Source: Candidatus Phycosocius spiralis (GTDB lineage: Bacteria; Pseudomonadota; Alphaproteobacteria; Caulobacterales; Aquidulcibacteraceae). Taken from it: DNA of 64,000 bases. The number at the start of each line of letters is the position of its first letter. Position 1 is the stretch's first letter. Positions 1 to 7,240 of the stretch are shown here, piece by piece. The notes under the pieces were generated by a model that had not been told where the DNA came from, did no database searches, and saw nothing but the letters and a program-made list of their open reading frames with translations. The DNA lies in the NCBI RefSeq assembly GCF_030158815.1, contig NZ_BPFZ01000015.1:1-64000 (forward strand), read 5' to 3'. Made by a program: the position numbers and the translations under genes.

Positions 1-1
1 G

Positions 2-547
2 GGCAAGGATGGCATCACCGGCACTTATGCAGCAGCATCTTATACCGATCCCATCTATTTAAAATTAATGCTTAAATATGGTGGCGATCCGAACCTGCCG
101 CTGGCCAATGGGGATACGATTTTTTTACAAGCCTTCACAACAGGGCAATATAGTGGAAAATGGGACCATTTTCAGTTGCTCTTGGATTATGGCGTAGATG
201 TTAATTTACCTATGTCCAAAGGGGGGGGAGGCATTGCAGAGTATGCGGCAGCGGTTGGGCATCCAAGCAAGGCCGTTCAGTTGCTAGAGAAAGGCTATAA
301 TTACAAGCTGGAGCAACTTGCAGATGCGATTTATGGCAATCCGATGAATGCTGTAAGTGCTAGCAGACCTCAACCCCTACGCAATCTCCCAGAATACAAA
401 TATCTGGCGATCGCTGCCCGGATGTTAAAGGAACGTGGAGTCGATACCGAGAAAGTTAAGCGCGAAGTCGATGAGTTTGACAAGCGCGTCGGTGCTGGCC
501 TTCGGCACGATTATAGTTTTGAGGATATTGATCCCGCTCAACCTTAA
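2..547 (+). CDS. Ankyrin-repeat-like protein, 5' end outside the window
   Basis: The frame is open from the left edge, so the start lies outside the window; the visible part is about 181 residues. Two segments have the ankyrin helix-turn-helix look: one around LKLMLKYGGDPNLP and one around LLLDYGVDVNLP. The rest is not clearly repetitive. The stop codon overlaps the ATG of the Rhs fragment that follows (TAATG). Ankyrin-like proteins occur among immunity or accessory genes of polymorphic toxin loci, and an immunity role for an upstream toxin outside the window is an inference from position only. A run of eight G (221-228) lies in the coding sequence. Confidence 0.65.
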   Translation, partial: GKDGITGTYAAASYTDPIYLKLMLKYGGDPNLPLANGDTIFLQAFTTGQYSGKWDHFQLLLDYGVDVNLPMSKGGGGIAEYAAAVGHPSKAVQLLEKGYNYKLEQLADAIYGNPMNAVSASRPQPLRNLPEYKYLAIAARMLKERGVDTEKVKREVDEFDKRVGAGLRHDYSFEDIDPAQP

Positions 548-822
548 TGGCCCCTTATGCCCGCCAAGTGATCCGTCGCAGTGAAGCGGACGGTAATTAT
601 AACACGGGCGATCCCGTGACGAGGTGGTATCGCTTTGGTGGTCGTCAGATGGGGATGGTGACCAATAATAGTAGCGCGCAAGGTGGGACTTATGCGGACT
701 CAATTGCCCAGCGTCAAAATCCACCGGCAAGCGGAACGCCTGGCCCCTTTGCCAATGGTGCCGCAAGTGGCAAGCAGGATGAGCAGGTTTCCTCCAATCT
801 GGCGATGATCAATAGCAAATGA
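547..822 (+). pseudogene. Rhs core C-terminal fragment, left half of an interrupted gene
   Basis: The 91 codons match the end of Rhs/YD-repeat proteins as I know them: a GQVIRRSEADGN-like start, then TGDPVTRWYRFGGRQMG, a low-complexity stretch and an FANGAASG segment. In intact Rhs proteins this is followed at once by a LysM-like segment beginning VRxGDSLQSIA. Here a stop appears right after INSK. The LysM-like segment resumes in the same frame at about 1543, beyond a toxin-antitoxin pair on the opposite strand. The upstream YD-repeat shell is absent and replaced by the ankyrin-like gene in another frame. It is therefore a displaced Rhs tip rather than a full Rhs gene. Whether the short piece is translated is unknown. 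Confidence 0.7.
563..578 (+). repeat. 16-bp direct repeat, copy 1 (in Rhs GQVIRR coding)
   Basis: The 16 bases GCCAAGTGATCCGTCG occur here and again at 3380-3395. Both copies read (G/R)QVIRR in the same frame relative to the repeat. This marks two separate pieces of Rhs core sequence 2.8 kb apart. Confidence 0.8.
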
Positions 823-1119
823 TCAGGCCGCGCGCAGCAGCTCAGCCACCACTGATGGGCGTCGCGCGATCATCGCCAGTAGGACTTGGGCGGGGCCAGT
901 GGGCTTCCTGCGGCCCTGTTCCCAGTTGAGCAGCGTCCCCTTGGCAACGCCGATGCTTTTTGCGAACTGGCTTTGCGACATACCGGTCTGCGCCCTGATC
1001 TTGGCAACATCGATTGCCGGCACCTTGATAACGTGGACACGCGCGCCGACGTCCTCGCCTTTGGCAAAAGCAATGGCTTCATTGAGTCCCTCGACCAACT
1101 CATCATAAAACTTGCTCAT
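823..1119 (-). CDS. HigA/NadS-like antitoxin, XRE-family HTH protein
   Basis: This 98-residue protein has an N-terminal helix (FYDELVEGLNEAIAFAKGE) followed by a Cro/C1-type helix-turn-helix at about residues 38-85, with the typical MSQSQFAKSIGVAKGTLLNWEQGRRKP pattern split over helices 2-4. That layout is usual for NadS/HigA-type antitoxins, which bind and neutralise a RelE-fold toxin and repress their own promoter. Its start overlaps the stop of the toxin gene by four bases (ATGA), and the order toxin then antitoxin is that of higBA. The pair sits inside a split Rhs gene on the opposite strand. The exact subfamily name is my recollection, not a search result. Confidence 0.85.
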   Translation of the reverse strand: MSKFYDELVEGLNEAIAFAKGEDVGARVHVIKVPAIDVAKIRAQTGMSQSQFAKSIGVAKGTLLNWEQGRRKPTGPAQVLLAMIARRPSVVAELLRAA

Positions 1120-1457
1120 TTTCGTTCTCCATAAGTTGCAAGCAGCGTCTTGGCCAACTGCACTAGGTGCGCCTGCTCGGCCTTGGTCAGGTTATCCTTA
1201 TCATTCTTAGCGAACACACCGACCAAGAACAGAGGGACATGCACGCCGCCAAAGACAAACAACGTCCGGTATCCACCGCGCTTGCCGCCGCCCTCGCGGG
1301 CGAAACGGACTTTGCGCAAACCACCGCCAAGCGGCACCCCGGCCTCCGGGTTAGCCGCGATATAATCGACAATGGCCGCACGTTCCTCATCTGACATTAT
1401 CGCCTTGGCTTGCCTCTCGAAGATAGCCAGTTCGACAACGGTTTGAGGAGTGGTCAT
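1116..1457 (-). CDS. HigB/RelE-family toxin of a type II toxin-antitoxin pair
   Basis: This 113-residue basic protein has the RelE/HigB fold signature: an N-terminal helical part with DEERAAIVDYIAANPEAG, then LGGGLRKVRFAREGGGKRGGYRTLFVF, and a C-terminal FAKNDKDNLTKAE segment. Members of this family are ribosome-dependent mRNA interferases; the conserved GYR and the FAKNxKxNL segment are hallmarks of the HigB-like branch I recall. It is the first gene of the pair and is followed, with a four-base overlap, by its antitoxin. A palindrome and promoter-like boxes lie just upstream. Stress-linked growth arrest or stabilisation of the surrounding DNA are possible roles. Confidence 0.85.
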   Translation of the reverse strand: MTTPQTVVELAIFERQAKAIMSDEERAAIVDYIAANPEAGVPLGGGLRKVRFAREGGGKRGGYRTLFVFGGVHVPLFLVGVFAKNDKDNLTKAEQAHLVQLAKTLLATYGERK

Positions 1458-1465
1458 CTGGGGAA

Positions 1466-1492
1466 TTTATAGGCTAATGACATATATGTCAA
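1466..1492 (-). promoter_or_regulatory. Promoter and palindromic operator of the toxin-antitoxin pair
   Basis: On the minus strand a TTGACA box (1487-1492) is followed after about 15 bases by TATAAA, roughly 10-15 bases before the toxin start. The perfect 14-bp palindrome TGACATATATGTCA (1478-1491) overlaps the -35 box. This is the usual arrangement for autorepression by an HTH antitoxin. The binding itself is an inference. Confidence 0.55.
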
Positions 1493-1545
1493 TGGCGCAC
1501 TAATCATGCCGGGCGTGACCCAGCAACGCGCGCCTCGATTAGAAT

Positions 1546-2682
1546 GTGCGCGGCGGCGATAGCCTGCAAAGCATTGCCCAAAACCTGTGGGGCGATAGCG
1601 GTCTTTGGTATAAATTGGCAGAGGCCAATGGCCTAAGCGGTACGTCGGCTCTGATTGAAGGCACTGACTTTGGTGACAATATCCGCGCCAGCCTGCCATC
1701 TGCGATCGGCAGTGCGATTGGCGGCTATTTAGCCGAAGGCGGCGGGAGCGGGCCTGGGTTGTTGGAGGCTATAGGCGAGAAGTTGAAAGGTGGGCCGACC
1801 TTTATTCCAGAGCAAGAAAGCGTATGGCAATATGAAGTAGATGCAAGAAACACTTTGTATAAGCCTGTCGCTGCCAACGGGAATCTAGTGCTCGCGAAAA
1901 ACGAAACCCAAAGAAAAATACTTGCTCTTAAAAACTACCTTACCCCCAGCGAGAATGATAAAATAAATAGTTTGTATCTCGCGGAACAAAAAACCAATGG
2001 GGACTCGGCGGCACTTGAGGTCGTTCTGGCGCGAGCAACGGCCATTTTAAACTCAAGAGCCGCTCAACCGGAGCTCCTTTCAGAAATCGAGATTGACTGG
2101 AACTTAATCCGTAAGTGGGAAGGATTCGAACTGAAAGTCTATTATGTCAAAGATAACAGTAATCGAGCTTTTCCAAACAGTGGGGTTACAATCGGTACTG
2201 GTTTTGATCTAGGCAGAAGGACGTCCGATGAACTCTTAGCGATGGGGATCGATGGTGGCCTCGTGACAAAACTCACGCCTTATTTAGGTAAAAGGGGAAA
2301 TGCTGCAAGAGATATCGTAGAGCAGCGTCCGCTCACACTTAGTCAGCGCGAAGTCAGTACTTTAGATGCTTTGATGCGTGCAAAGAAGGCGATTTCAGTT
2401 GCAGAGACTTACAATAAAGTCTCAAAAGATTATCGCTTTCAAGATTTGGCATCGGGATTCCAAACTGCTATTGCCAGCGTTCATTTCCAATATGGAAGTA
2501 TAAGAGCAACCCCAATGTTCATGAAACAGGTAACAAACCAGCAATGGGGTGCAGCAATTAAAAACCTTCGAAATTTTGGCGATGTCTTCAAGTCTAGAAG
2601 AGTAGACGAAGCGGATCTTATGCAAAATACGTTAACTCAAATTGATAGAGCAGCAGGGATTCGAATTGGTAAAAGAGGATGA
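1546..2682 (+). CDS. Rhs-tip LysM segment fused to a pesticin-like muramidase toxin domain
   Basis: The GTG start at 1546 is a re-initiation inside an Rhs gene; in-frame codons before it (after a TAG at 1540) already read NV of the LysM-like motif. Residues 1-39 are that LysM-like segment (GGDSLQSIAQNLWGD, LWYKLAEANGLS). Residues 40-65 resemble pretoxin linkers of the GDNI-ALP-IG type. Residues about 180-370 look like the pesticin/T4-lysozyme-type muramidase domain: WEGFE, then SGVTIGTGFDLG. Glu192, Thr215 and Asp221 keep the same spacing (23 and 6 residues) as the catalytic Glu178-Thr201-Asp207 I recall for pesticin. The predicted action is cutting of peptidoglycan glycan strands in a rival cell. 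Base composition becomes AT-rich from about 1800. A lipoprotein gene overlaps the stop codon. Confidence 0.75.
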   Translation: MRGGDSLQSIAQNLWGDSGLWYKLAEANGLSGTSALIEGTDFGDNIRASLPSAIGSAIGGYLAEGGGSGPGLLEAIGEKLKGGPTFIPEQESVWQYEVDARNTLYKPVAANGNLVLAKNETQRKILALKNYLTPSENDKINSLYLAEQKTNGDSAALEVVLARATAILNSRAAQPELLSEIEIDWNLIRKWEGFELKVYYVKDNSNRAFPNSGVTIGTGFDLGRRTSDELLAMGIDGGLVTKLTPYLGKRGNAARDIVEQRPLTLSQREVSTLDALMRAKKAISVAETYNKVSKDYRFQDLASGFQTAIASVHFQYGSIRATPMFMKQVTNQQWGAAIKNLRNFGDVFKSRRVDEADLMQNTLTQIDRAAGIRIGKRG

Positions 2683-3245
2683 TTATGGGTAAAAATAGCT
2701 GTTTTTTGCTGATCGCTTTTGGGTCCATGCTTCTTGGTTGTGAACCGTCGGCAGCGACCAAACCTGCTTCGGTTGAAGCTGTCGTTCAAGAAGTGATCGA
2801 TCCAGGTTCATTTTCAAAAGTCTATGATTATTTGAAAAAAATTGCAGAAATGCCAGCGTCTAAAGCAGCTTTCAAAAGCATCGGTTTTGTAGATGGCGAT
2901 CCTGTGCGGATTATGAATATCCTCGAGGACGATGCAATCCGTTTCACTTACGGCAAGGATGTCGTTACCTTATATTCTGGGTGCCGCCCTCACGAATGTA
3001 TTACAAAGGGGGCTTTAGGCATCGATTCTAATGATCAAGTTGTAATTTTTGCGGTCCAAGCTTACATTTCTTGTGAAGAAAAATACGCTTATTCTCCCTG
3101 CTCTCGCTCTCGATCATCTTTTCTTTTCATTGGGGTGCAGCCCATGCCTCCGATACTAGAAAATGCGCTTATTTCGGCTGTGTCCAAAAAATGCATGGAG
3201 AGTACAGAGCAGCCCTGTATTATATATGTCCATCGTTCAAATTGA
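2679..3245 (+). CDS. Cys-rich lipoprotein, probable periplasmic immunity protein
   Basis: The 188-residue product starts with a short lipoprotein signal peptide ending in LLGC (Cys21), so it should be anchored in the periplasm. The mature part has several cysteine pairs (SGCRPHEC, ISCEEKYAYSPC, KKCMESTEQPC), fitting disulfides outside the cytoplasm. I recognise no family. The ATG overlaps the stop of the muramidase-domain gene (ATGA), so translation is probably coupled; a second ATG at 2685 is an alternative start. Its AT-rich composition matches the toxin domain rather than the flanking genes. A peptidoglycan-cutting toxin needs protection in the periplasm, so an immunity role is a reasonable inference. 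Confidence 0.7.
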   Translation: MIMGKNSCFLLIAFGSMLLGCEPSAATKPASVEAVVQEVIDPGSFSKVYDYLKKIAEMPASKAAFKSIGFVDGDPVRIMNILEDDAIRFTYGKDVVTLYSGCRPHECITKGALGIDSNDQVVIFAVQAYISCEEKYAYSPCSRSRSSFLFIGVQPMPPILENALISAVSKKCMESTEQPCIIYVHRSN

Positions 3246-3318
3246 TTTTGTTTTGGTTTGCAACTTGGATCATGCCGCTCCTCATGATTTTGCAACCCGC
3301 TCCACGCCGTAGCCGTAG

Positions 3319-3456
3319 GGTCCAGTCCTGCGCGAATGCACCCTCCCTCAAGCGTTGACGTTTGACACCGATCTATCGGGCCAAGTGATCCGTCGGCGCG
3401 CGACCCAACACGCAGACATGTACACCACCCCCAAGAAGGGTGATCATTCATGGTGA
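3319..3456 (+). pseudogene. Second Rhs-core remnant downstream of the immunity gene
   Basis: An in-frame stretch without a usable start reads TFDTDLSGQVIRR before running into unrelated codons and a stop. The GQVIRR segment and its DNA (3380-3395) repeat the Rhs fragment at 563-578. In Rhs loci, spare tips with their own toxin and immunity genes are often strung behind the main gene, each preceded by a short piece of core sequence. This looks like the decayed start of another such cassette. No toxin domain follows. Confidence 0.45.
3380..3395 (+). repeat. 16-bp direct repeat, copy 2
   Basis: This is an identical copy of the bases at 563-578, reading GQVIRR. It could serve as, or be the trace of, homologous exchange between Rhs tips. 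Confidence 0.8.
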
Positions 3457-3487
3457 TCTCGCCTAGGACAGCCTTTACGCCATGCTC

Positions 3488-3682
3488 TGCCTGCGCAAAG
3501 GCACGATATAAGCATCAGCGCGCAGGCTGGGGTGTCAAGAGGCGCGCTTGGCGCGTCGGCGCAGCCGATTTCACCTCTTGACACCCCATCTTGCGCAGGC
3601 ATCATCGGGCACGGCTTCAAGGCAAGCAAAGCGCGCCCTTGAACCGTTCCAAGTCCTTGACCTTAAGCCTGCCCGATGATGC
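3488..3682. repeat. Cluster of nested inverted repeats
   Basis: Three inverted repeats lie in this non-coding stretch. An 11-bp pair is at 3488-3498 and 3591-3601. Inside it a perfect 15-bp pair (TGGGGTGTCAAGAGG and its complement) is at 3528-3542 and 3574-3588. A 12-bp pair (GCATCATCGGGC and its complement) is at 3599-3610 and 3671-3682. The arms would form large hairpins. No T-run follows, so a simple terminator does not explain them. They could be ends of a lost mobile element or a REP-like element. Confidence 0.6.
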
Positions 3683-3888
3683 ATACTATTTGGGGGCCAA
3701 CTCAAACCAATCCAATTCAATTAAGGTTGATATGAAGGCAGACCAATCAAACGCAGGGTTACACCACAGGATTGCACCCAAGATAGATAACCATTGGGCG
3801 AGGGGAGGGGCCATTACCTGATGACCGCTGGCCAAAAGCCAAAGGACGCGTTAAGTGTACAAATTATTTCCAAATTGGTGGTTTTCCC

Positions 3889-4068
3889 ATGCGTTTTGGT
3901 CACTATGAAAGTGCTAATTTAAAGCCCTCTAATAGAAGCACTATTTATGGCGATGACTGGACAGTTTTTGAGCTTGGCCCAAATCCTAGTGTCTATGCGC
4001 TGCGTTCAAAAAAGGTACACCCCATATTGATTCCTACAATGATCTCCACATTGATGATGGATGCTTGA
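3889..4068 (+). CDS. Small unrecognised ORF just upstream of flhB, possibly a gene remnant
   Basis: This is a 59-codon frame from ATG 3889, ending seven bases before flhB. The same frame stays open back to 3787 without another start codon, which suggests a gene that lost its 5' end. The translation looks protein-like (GDDWTVFELGPNPSVYALRSKK), but I recognise no family, and the last 15 residues look random. No good ribosome binding site is visible. It may be the tail of an old Rhs-associated gene. Confidence 0.3.
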   Translation: MRFGHYESANLKPSNRSTIYGDDWTVFELGPNPSVYALRSKKVHPILIPTMISTLMMDA

Positions 4069-4074
4069 TCGCTC

Positions 4075-5160
4075 ATGTCACTGGAGAGCGAGGAAAACAA
4101 GACTCAAGAAGCCACGCCATTTAAACTACTCAAGGCCCGTGAACGAGGAATGGTGGCGAAAGGTGCTGATTTGGCTTTTGCCACAATGCTGACAGCTTTA
4201 GTCCTTGTCCTGCTGGCCTTGTTTCCCACTGCTGGGGTGAAGATATCAGCTGCCATGGCTGGGACTTTGAGGGTAGCGGGGAGTAACGCAAGTAATCCTG
4301 GAGCCGCCCTCACCATTATTGGACAAGCCATCGGGCCAAGCTTACAACTGGTCATTAGTGTAGCCCTTACTGTTTGTATCATTATTGTTTTTTTTGAAAT
4401 TGTGCAATTACGAGGTTTAGTATTTAGTACCCAACCGCTTAAACCCGATTTTAGCCGATTAAATCCGGCAAAGGGGCTTAAACGGCTATTCTCCACCAAG
4501 ATGCTCAAAGAGACGCTCAAAAATATCCTGAAATTGATTGTTTATGCGGTGGTTGCAACCATCATGTCGATCCATCTGGTTCGGCTAAACGGAAAAGAAT
4601 TGATTGATGCTCAAACAATCGCTGACGTTATGTATGCCAGTACCATCACACTTATTGCCAGTTTTATGATTGTCGCTGTTGGATTTGCAATCATTGACCA
4701 AGTGATTGCAAGGGGTGAATTTGCAAAAGAAATGCGGATGAGTTCCAGCGAAATCAAAAGAGAAAACAAAGAGCAAGAAGGTGAACCGCGGCAAAAACAA
4801 AAAAGACGCCAGCTCCATGCTCATTATATCAAACAAACCCAGCAACTATCGGGGTTAGGTGGCTCTGATATGTTGATCATGAACCCACAGCATTATGCGA
4901 TCGCACTTGGGTATGATCATAGGACAATGAAAGCACCAATTGTAACTGCCAAAGGTAGAAATCAATTCGCTTTACTTTTGAAAGAGCGGGCAATCCGATT
5001 GTCCATTACGATTATCATCGACCCACCACTTGCTAGGGAGTTATACGCATCAACACAAACAGGCGAGTTCGTACCTGAAAGTCACTATGCCAACATTGCG
5101 CGACATTATTTAGCCCAACAGCGCTTGCGTGGCCAAAGTAAGGATCAAGAAATTGGTTAA
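4075..5160 (+). CDS. flhB: Flagellar export gate and substrate-switch protein FlhB
   Basis: The 361-residue inner-membrane protein of the flagellar type III export apparatus interacts with FlhA and switches export from rod/hook to filament subunits. The N-terminus carries the family motif (KTQEATPFKLLKARERGMVAKGADL), and four hydrophobic segments fall between about residues 30 and 215. The cytoplasmic domain contains the self-cleavage loop at Asn270. The motif reads NPQH instead of the usual NPTH; Asn and Pro, which carry the cleavage chemistry, are kept. The 361-residue length is usual. The gene overlaps flhA by 32 bases. A non-flagellar type III secretion homologue is the alternative, but no other secretion genes are here. 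Confidence 0.9.
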   Translation: MSLESEENKTQEATPFKLLKARERGMVAKGADLAFATMLTALVLVLLALFPTAGVKISAAMAGTLRVAGSNASNPGAALTIIGQAIGPSLQLVISVALTVCIIIVFFEIVQLRGLVFSTQPLKPDFSRLNPAKGLKRLFSTKMLKETLKNILKLIVYAVVATIMSIHLVRLNGKELIDAQTIADVMYASTITLIASFMIVAVGFAIIDQVIARGEFAKEMRMSSSEIKRENKEQEGEPRQKQKRRQLHAHYIKQTQQLSGLGGSDMLIMNPQHYAIALGYDHRTMKAPIVTAKGRNQFALLLKERAIRLSITIIIDPPLARELYASTQTGEFVPESHYANIARHYLAQQRLRGQSKDQEIG

Positions 5161-7240
5161 AAGTTTTTTGAATGAAAACAAAGAATTAGCTTTGATTTTT
5201 GGGTTGGTTATCATCCTTGCTGTGCTTTTTGCGCCGATCCCGCCGGCTCTTCTTGATCTAGCTATTTTGTCCAACTTCGCGCTTGGGCTCACTATTTTGC
5301 TTTTGACACTTTATGTGGCCAAGCCAGTGGATTTTTCCACTTTCCCATCCCTCTTACTTATTGCAACCCTTTTTAGGCTGTCCATCAATATTGCCTCAAC
5401 TAGGCTTATTCTAACGGGTGCGGATGCGGGGCAGGTCATTAATTCCATCGGTAGTTTCTCTGTGAGCGGAAACTTTGTTGTTGGGCTTGTCGTTTTCTTT
5501 ATTCTGGTTATTGTTCAGTTCATCGTTGTGACAGCTGGGGCGCAGCGGGTTTCTGAAGTCGCGGCAAGGTTTACTTTAGACTCAATGCCTGGCCAACAGA
5601 TGAGTATTGACGCTGACCTTAACATGGGTCTGATTGACCAAGCCGAGGCCGTGCGCCGCCGGGCCATGCTGGAAAAAGAAGCCGCGTTTTACGGTGCTAT
5701 GGACGGTGCAAGCAAGTTTGTAAAAGGCGATGCGGTTGCAGGCATCATCATTGTTCTCATCAACATTATAGCAGGGTGCATCATAGGTGCAGTGCAAATG
5801 GGCATGTCATGGGGGGATGCGCTTCATAAGTTTTCCCTACTCACAATAGGCGATGGAATCGCAACCCAGATTCCAGCACTTGTGATTTCAATTGCTACAG
5901 GTCTGATTGTAACCCGCTCTTCAGCGGATCGGGACTTAAGTACCGAATTATTAAGTCAACTCTATTCCGCCCCTCGTGCCTTGGTTGCCGTGTGTATCAT
6001 CCTTGCAATACTGTTGCTTTTACCTGGCATGCCAAAGTGGCCATTGATCGTCTTAGCCATTTGCGCCTTTTGGGTCATTTATCAGTCGCGCAAGGCGAAA
6101 TCAGATGCACAGAATCTGGTCAATCAAAGCTTAGCCGATGAGCAGTCTGCTTCGCCCCCGCCTACGAGTTTTCCGGCTCTTTCTCTTGCATTCGGACCAG
6201 TATTAAGTGAGGCTTGGAAAAATTCAGAAGTCATATTAATGGACCGGATCAAGTCACTTCGCGAGAGCCAAGAAAATAGTCTTGGTGTGAGTTTTCCAAG
6301 TGTTAGCATATTGGATGGCAGCAATCTTGGACCCAATGACTATGAAATTCGACTGTTAGGTACACGTTATGCCAATGGGCAATTATACACCGATCAGGTG
6401 CTTGCGATTAAATCTCAGTCTGTCGAGCAAGATTTAGTGGGCCTAGCCACCACCGATCCCGCCTATGGATTGCCTGCTTTTTGGATTGGGCCCAATAAAG
6501 CAAATGAAGCGCGAAATTTAGGCTATTCGGTCATTGACCCTTTAACGGTGCTCATGACACATTTTGGTGAGATTGTGCGTACAGAGGCTGCAATCCTTTT
6601 GACGCGCGCCACTGTGGTGCGTATGCTTGAAGGCGTTCGTGCTAGCCAACCAGGTTTGGTTGAAGAGCTAATTCCTGCCATGCTCAGCGTTAGTGATGTT
6701 CAAAGGGTATTACAATCACTGATGAGTGAGGAGGTACCTATACGGAACTTGGAACTCATATGCGAGCATTTGGTGGACCTCGCCCGGGCTGAGAAGGATC
6801 CAAACGGGCTTGCTGAACTGCTTAGGCAACGTATGGGTCTTCAAATATGCAGCCGTCTTCGAGATCGCCACCATGAATTATCGGTTCTAAGCCTCGATCC
6901 CCGGTTAGAAAATCAAATCATATCCTCTATGTCTCAGTCTGCACGAGGCAGTGGCCTCGGCCTTGACCCAAAATTAACAGAACAATTGATCCGCAAGCTT
7001 GCCGAACACGCTGGGGACATTCAAGCAAATGGTCGTGAGCCGGTCCTTCTATGTGGGAATGAGTTGAGACGCCCACTTAGAATGATCACAAGTCGTGCTA
7101 TTCCACGCCTCTCTATCCTTGCCTTACGTGAAATCCCAGCCAATATCACTCTAAGGTCGGCAGGAGTTGTCAAACTTGAAACTGGCGATGCAACGCGCAA
7201 AAATAATGTGGGTGCATTGGCCCCGGCACAACAGGAATAA
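5129..7240 (+). CDS. flhA: Flagellar export apparatus protein FlhA
   Basis: This 703-residue protein forms the nonameric export gate and docks chaperone-substrate complexes. Residues about 20-330 hold eight membrane segments with the FHIPEP signature region (RVSEVAARFTLDSMPGQQMSIDADLN), followed by the large cytoplasmic domain to the C-terminus. The start is GTG 5129, inside flhB, because no better start precedes the first membrane segment. The stop overlaps the ATG of the TPR gene (TAATG). Together flhB, flhA and the TPR gene look like one translationally coupled operon. Confidence 0.92.
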   Translation: MAKVRIKKLVKSFLNENKELALIFGLVIILAVLFAPIPPALLDLAILSNFALGLTILLLTLYVAKPVDFSTFPSLLLIATLFRLSINIASTRLILTGADAGQVINSIGSFSVSGNFVVGLVVFFILVIVQFIVVTAGAQRVSEVAARFTLDSMPGQQMSIDADLNMGLIDQAEAVRRRAMLEKEAAFYGAMDGASKFVKGDAVAGIIIVLINIIAGCIIGAVQMGMSWGDALHKFSLLTIGDGIATQIPALVISIATGLIVTRSSADRDLSTELLSQLYSAPRALVAVCIILAILLLLPGMPKWPLIVLAICAFWVIYQSRKAKSDAQNLVNQSLADEQSASPPPTSFPALSLAFGPVLSEAWKNSEVILMDRIKSLRESQENSLGVSFPSVSILDGSNLGPNDYEIRLLGTRYANGQLYTDQVLAIKSQSVEQDLVGLATTDPAYGLPAFWIGPNKANEARNLGYSVIDPLTVLMTHFGEIVRTEAAILLTRATVVRMLEGVRASQPGLVEELIPAMLSVSDVQRVLQSLMSEEVPIRNLELICEHLVDLARAEKDPNGLAELLRQRMGLQICSRLRDRHHELSVLSLDPRLENQIISSMSQSARGSGLGLDPKLTEQLIRKLAEHAGDIQANGREPVLLCGNELRRPLRMITSRAIPRLSILALREIPANITLRSAGVVKLETGDATRKNNVGALAPAQQE

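Noticed and set aside
3246-4074. Insertion sequence between the Rhs locus and flhB
   Set aside because: Inverted repeats are present, but no transposase or target duplication could be found.
4075-7240. flhB/flhA as part of a non-flagellar type III secretion system
   Set aside because: Both protein families fit, but no needle, secretin, effector or other injectisome genes are near. The sequences and lengths agree with the flagellar proteins.
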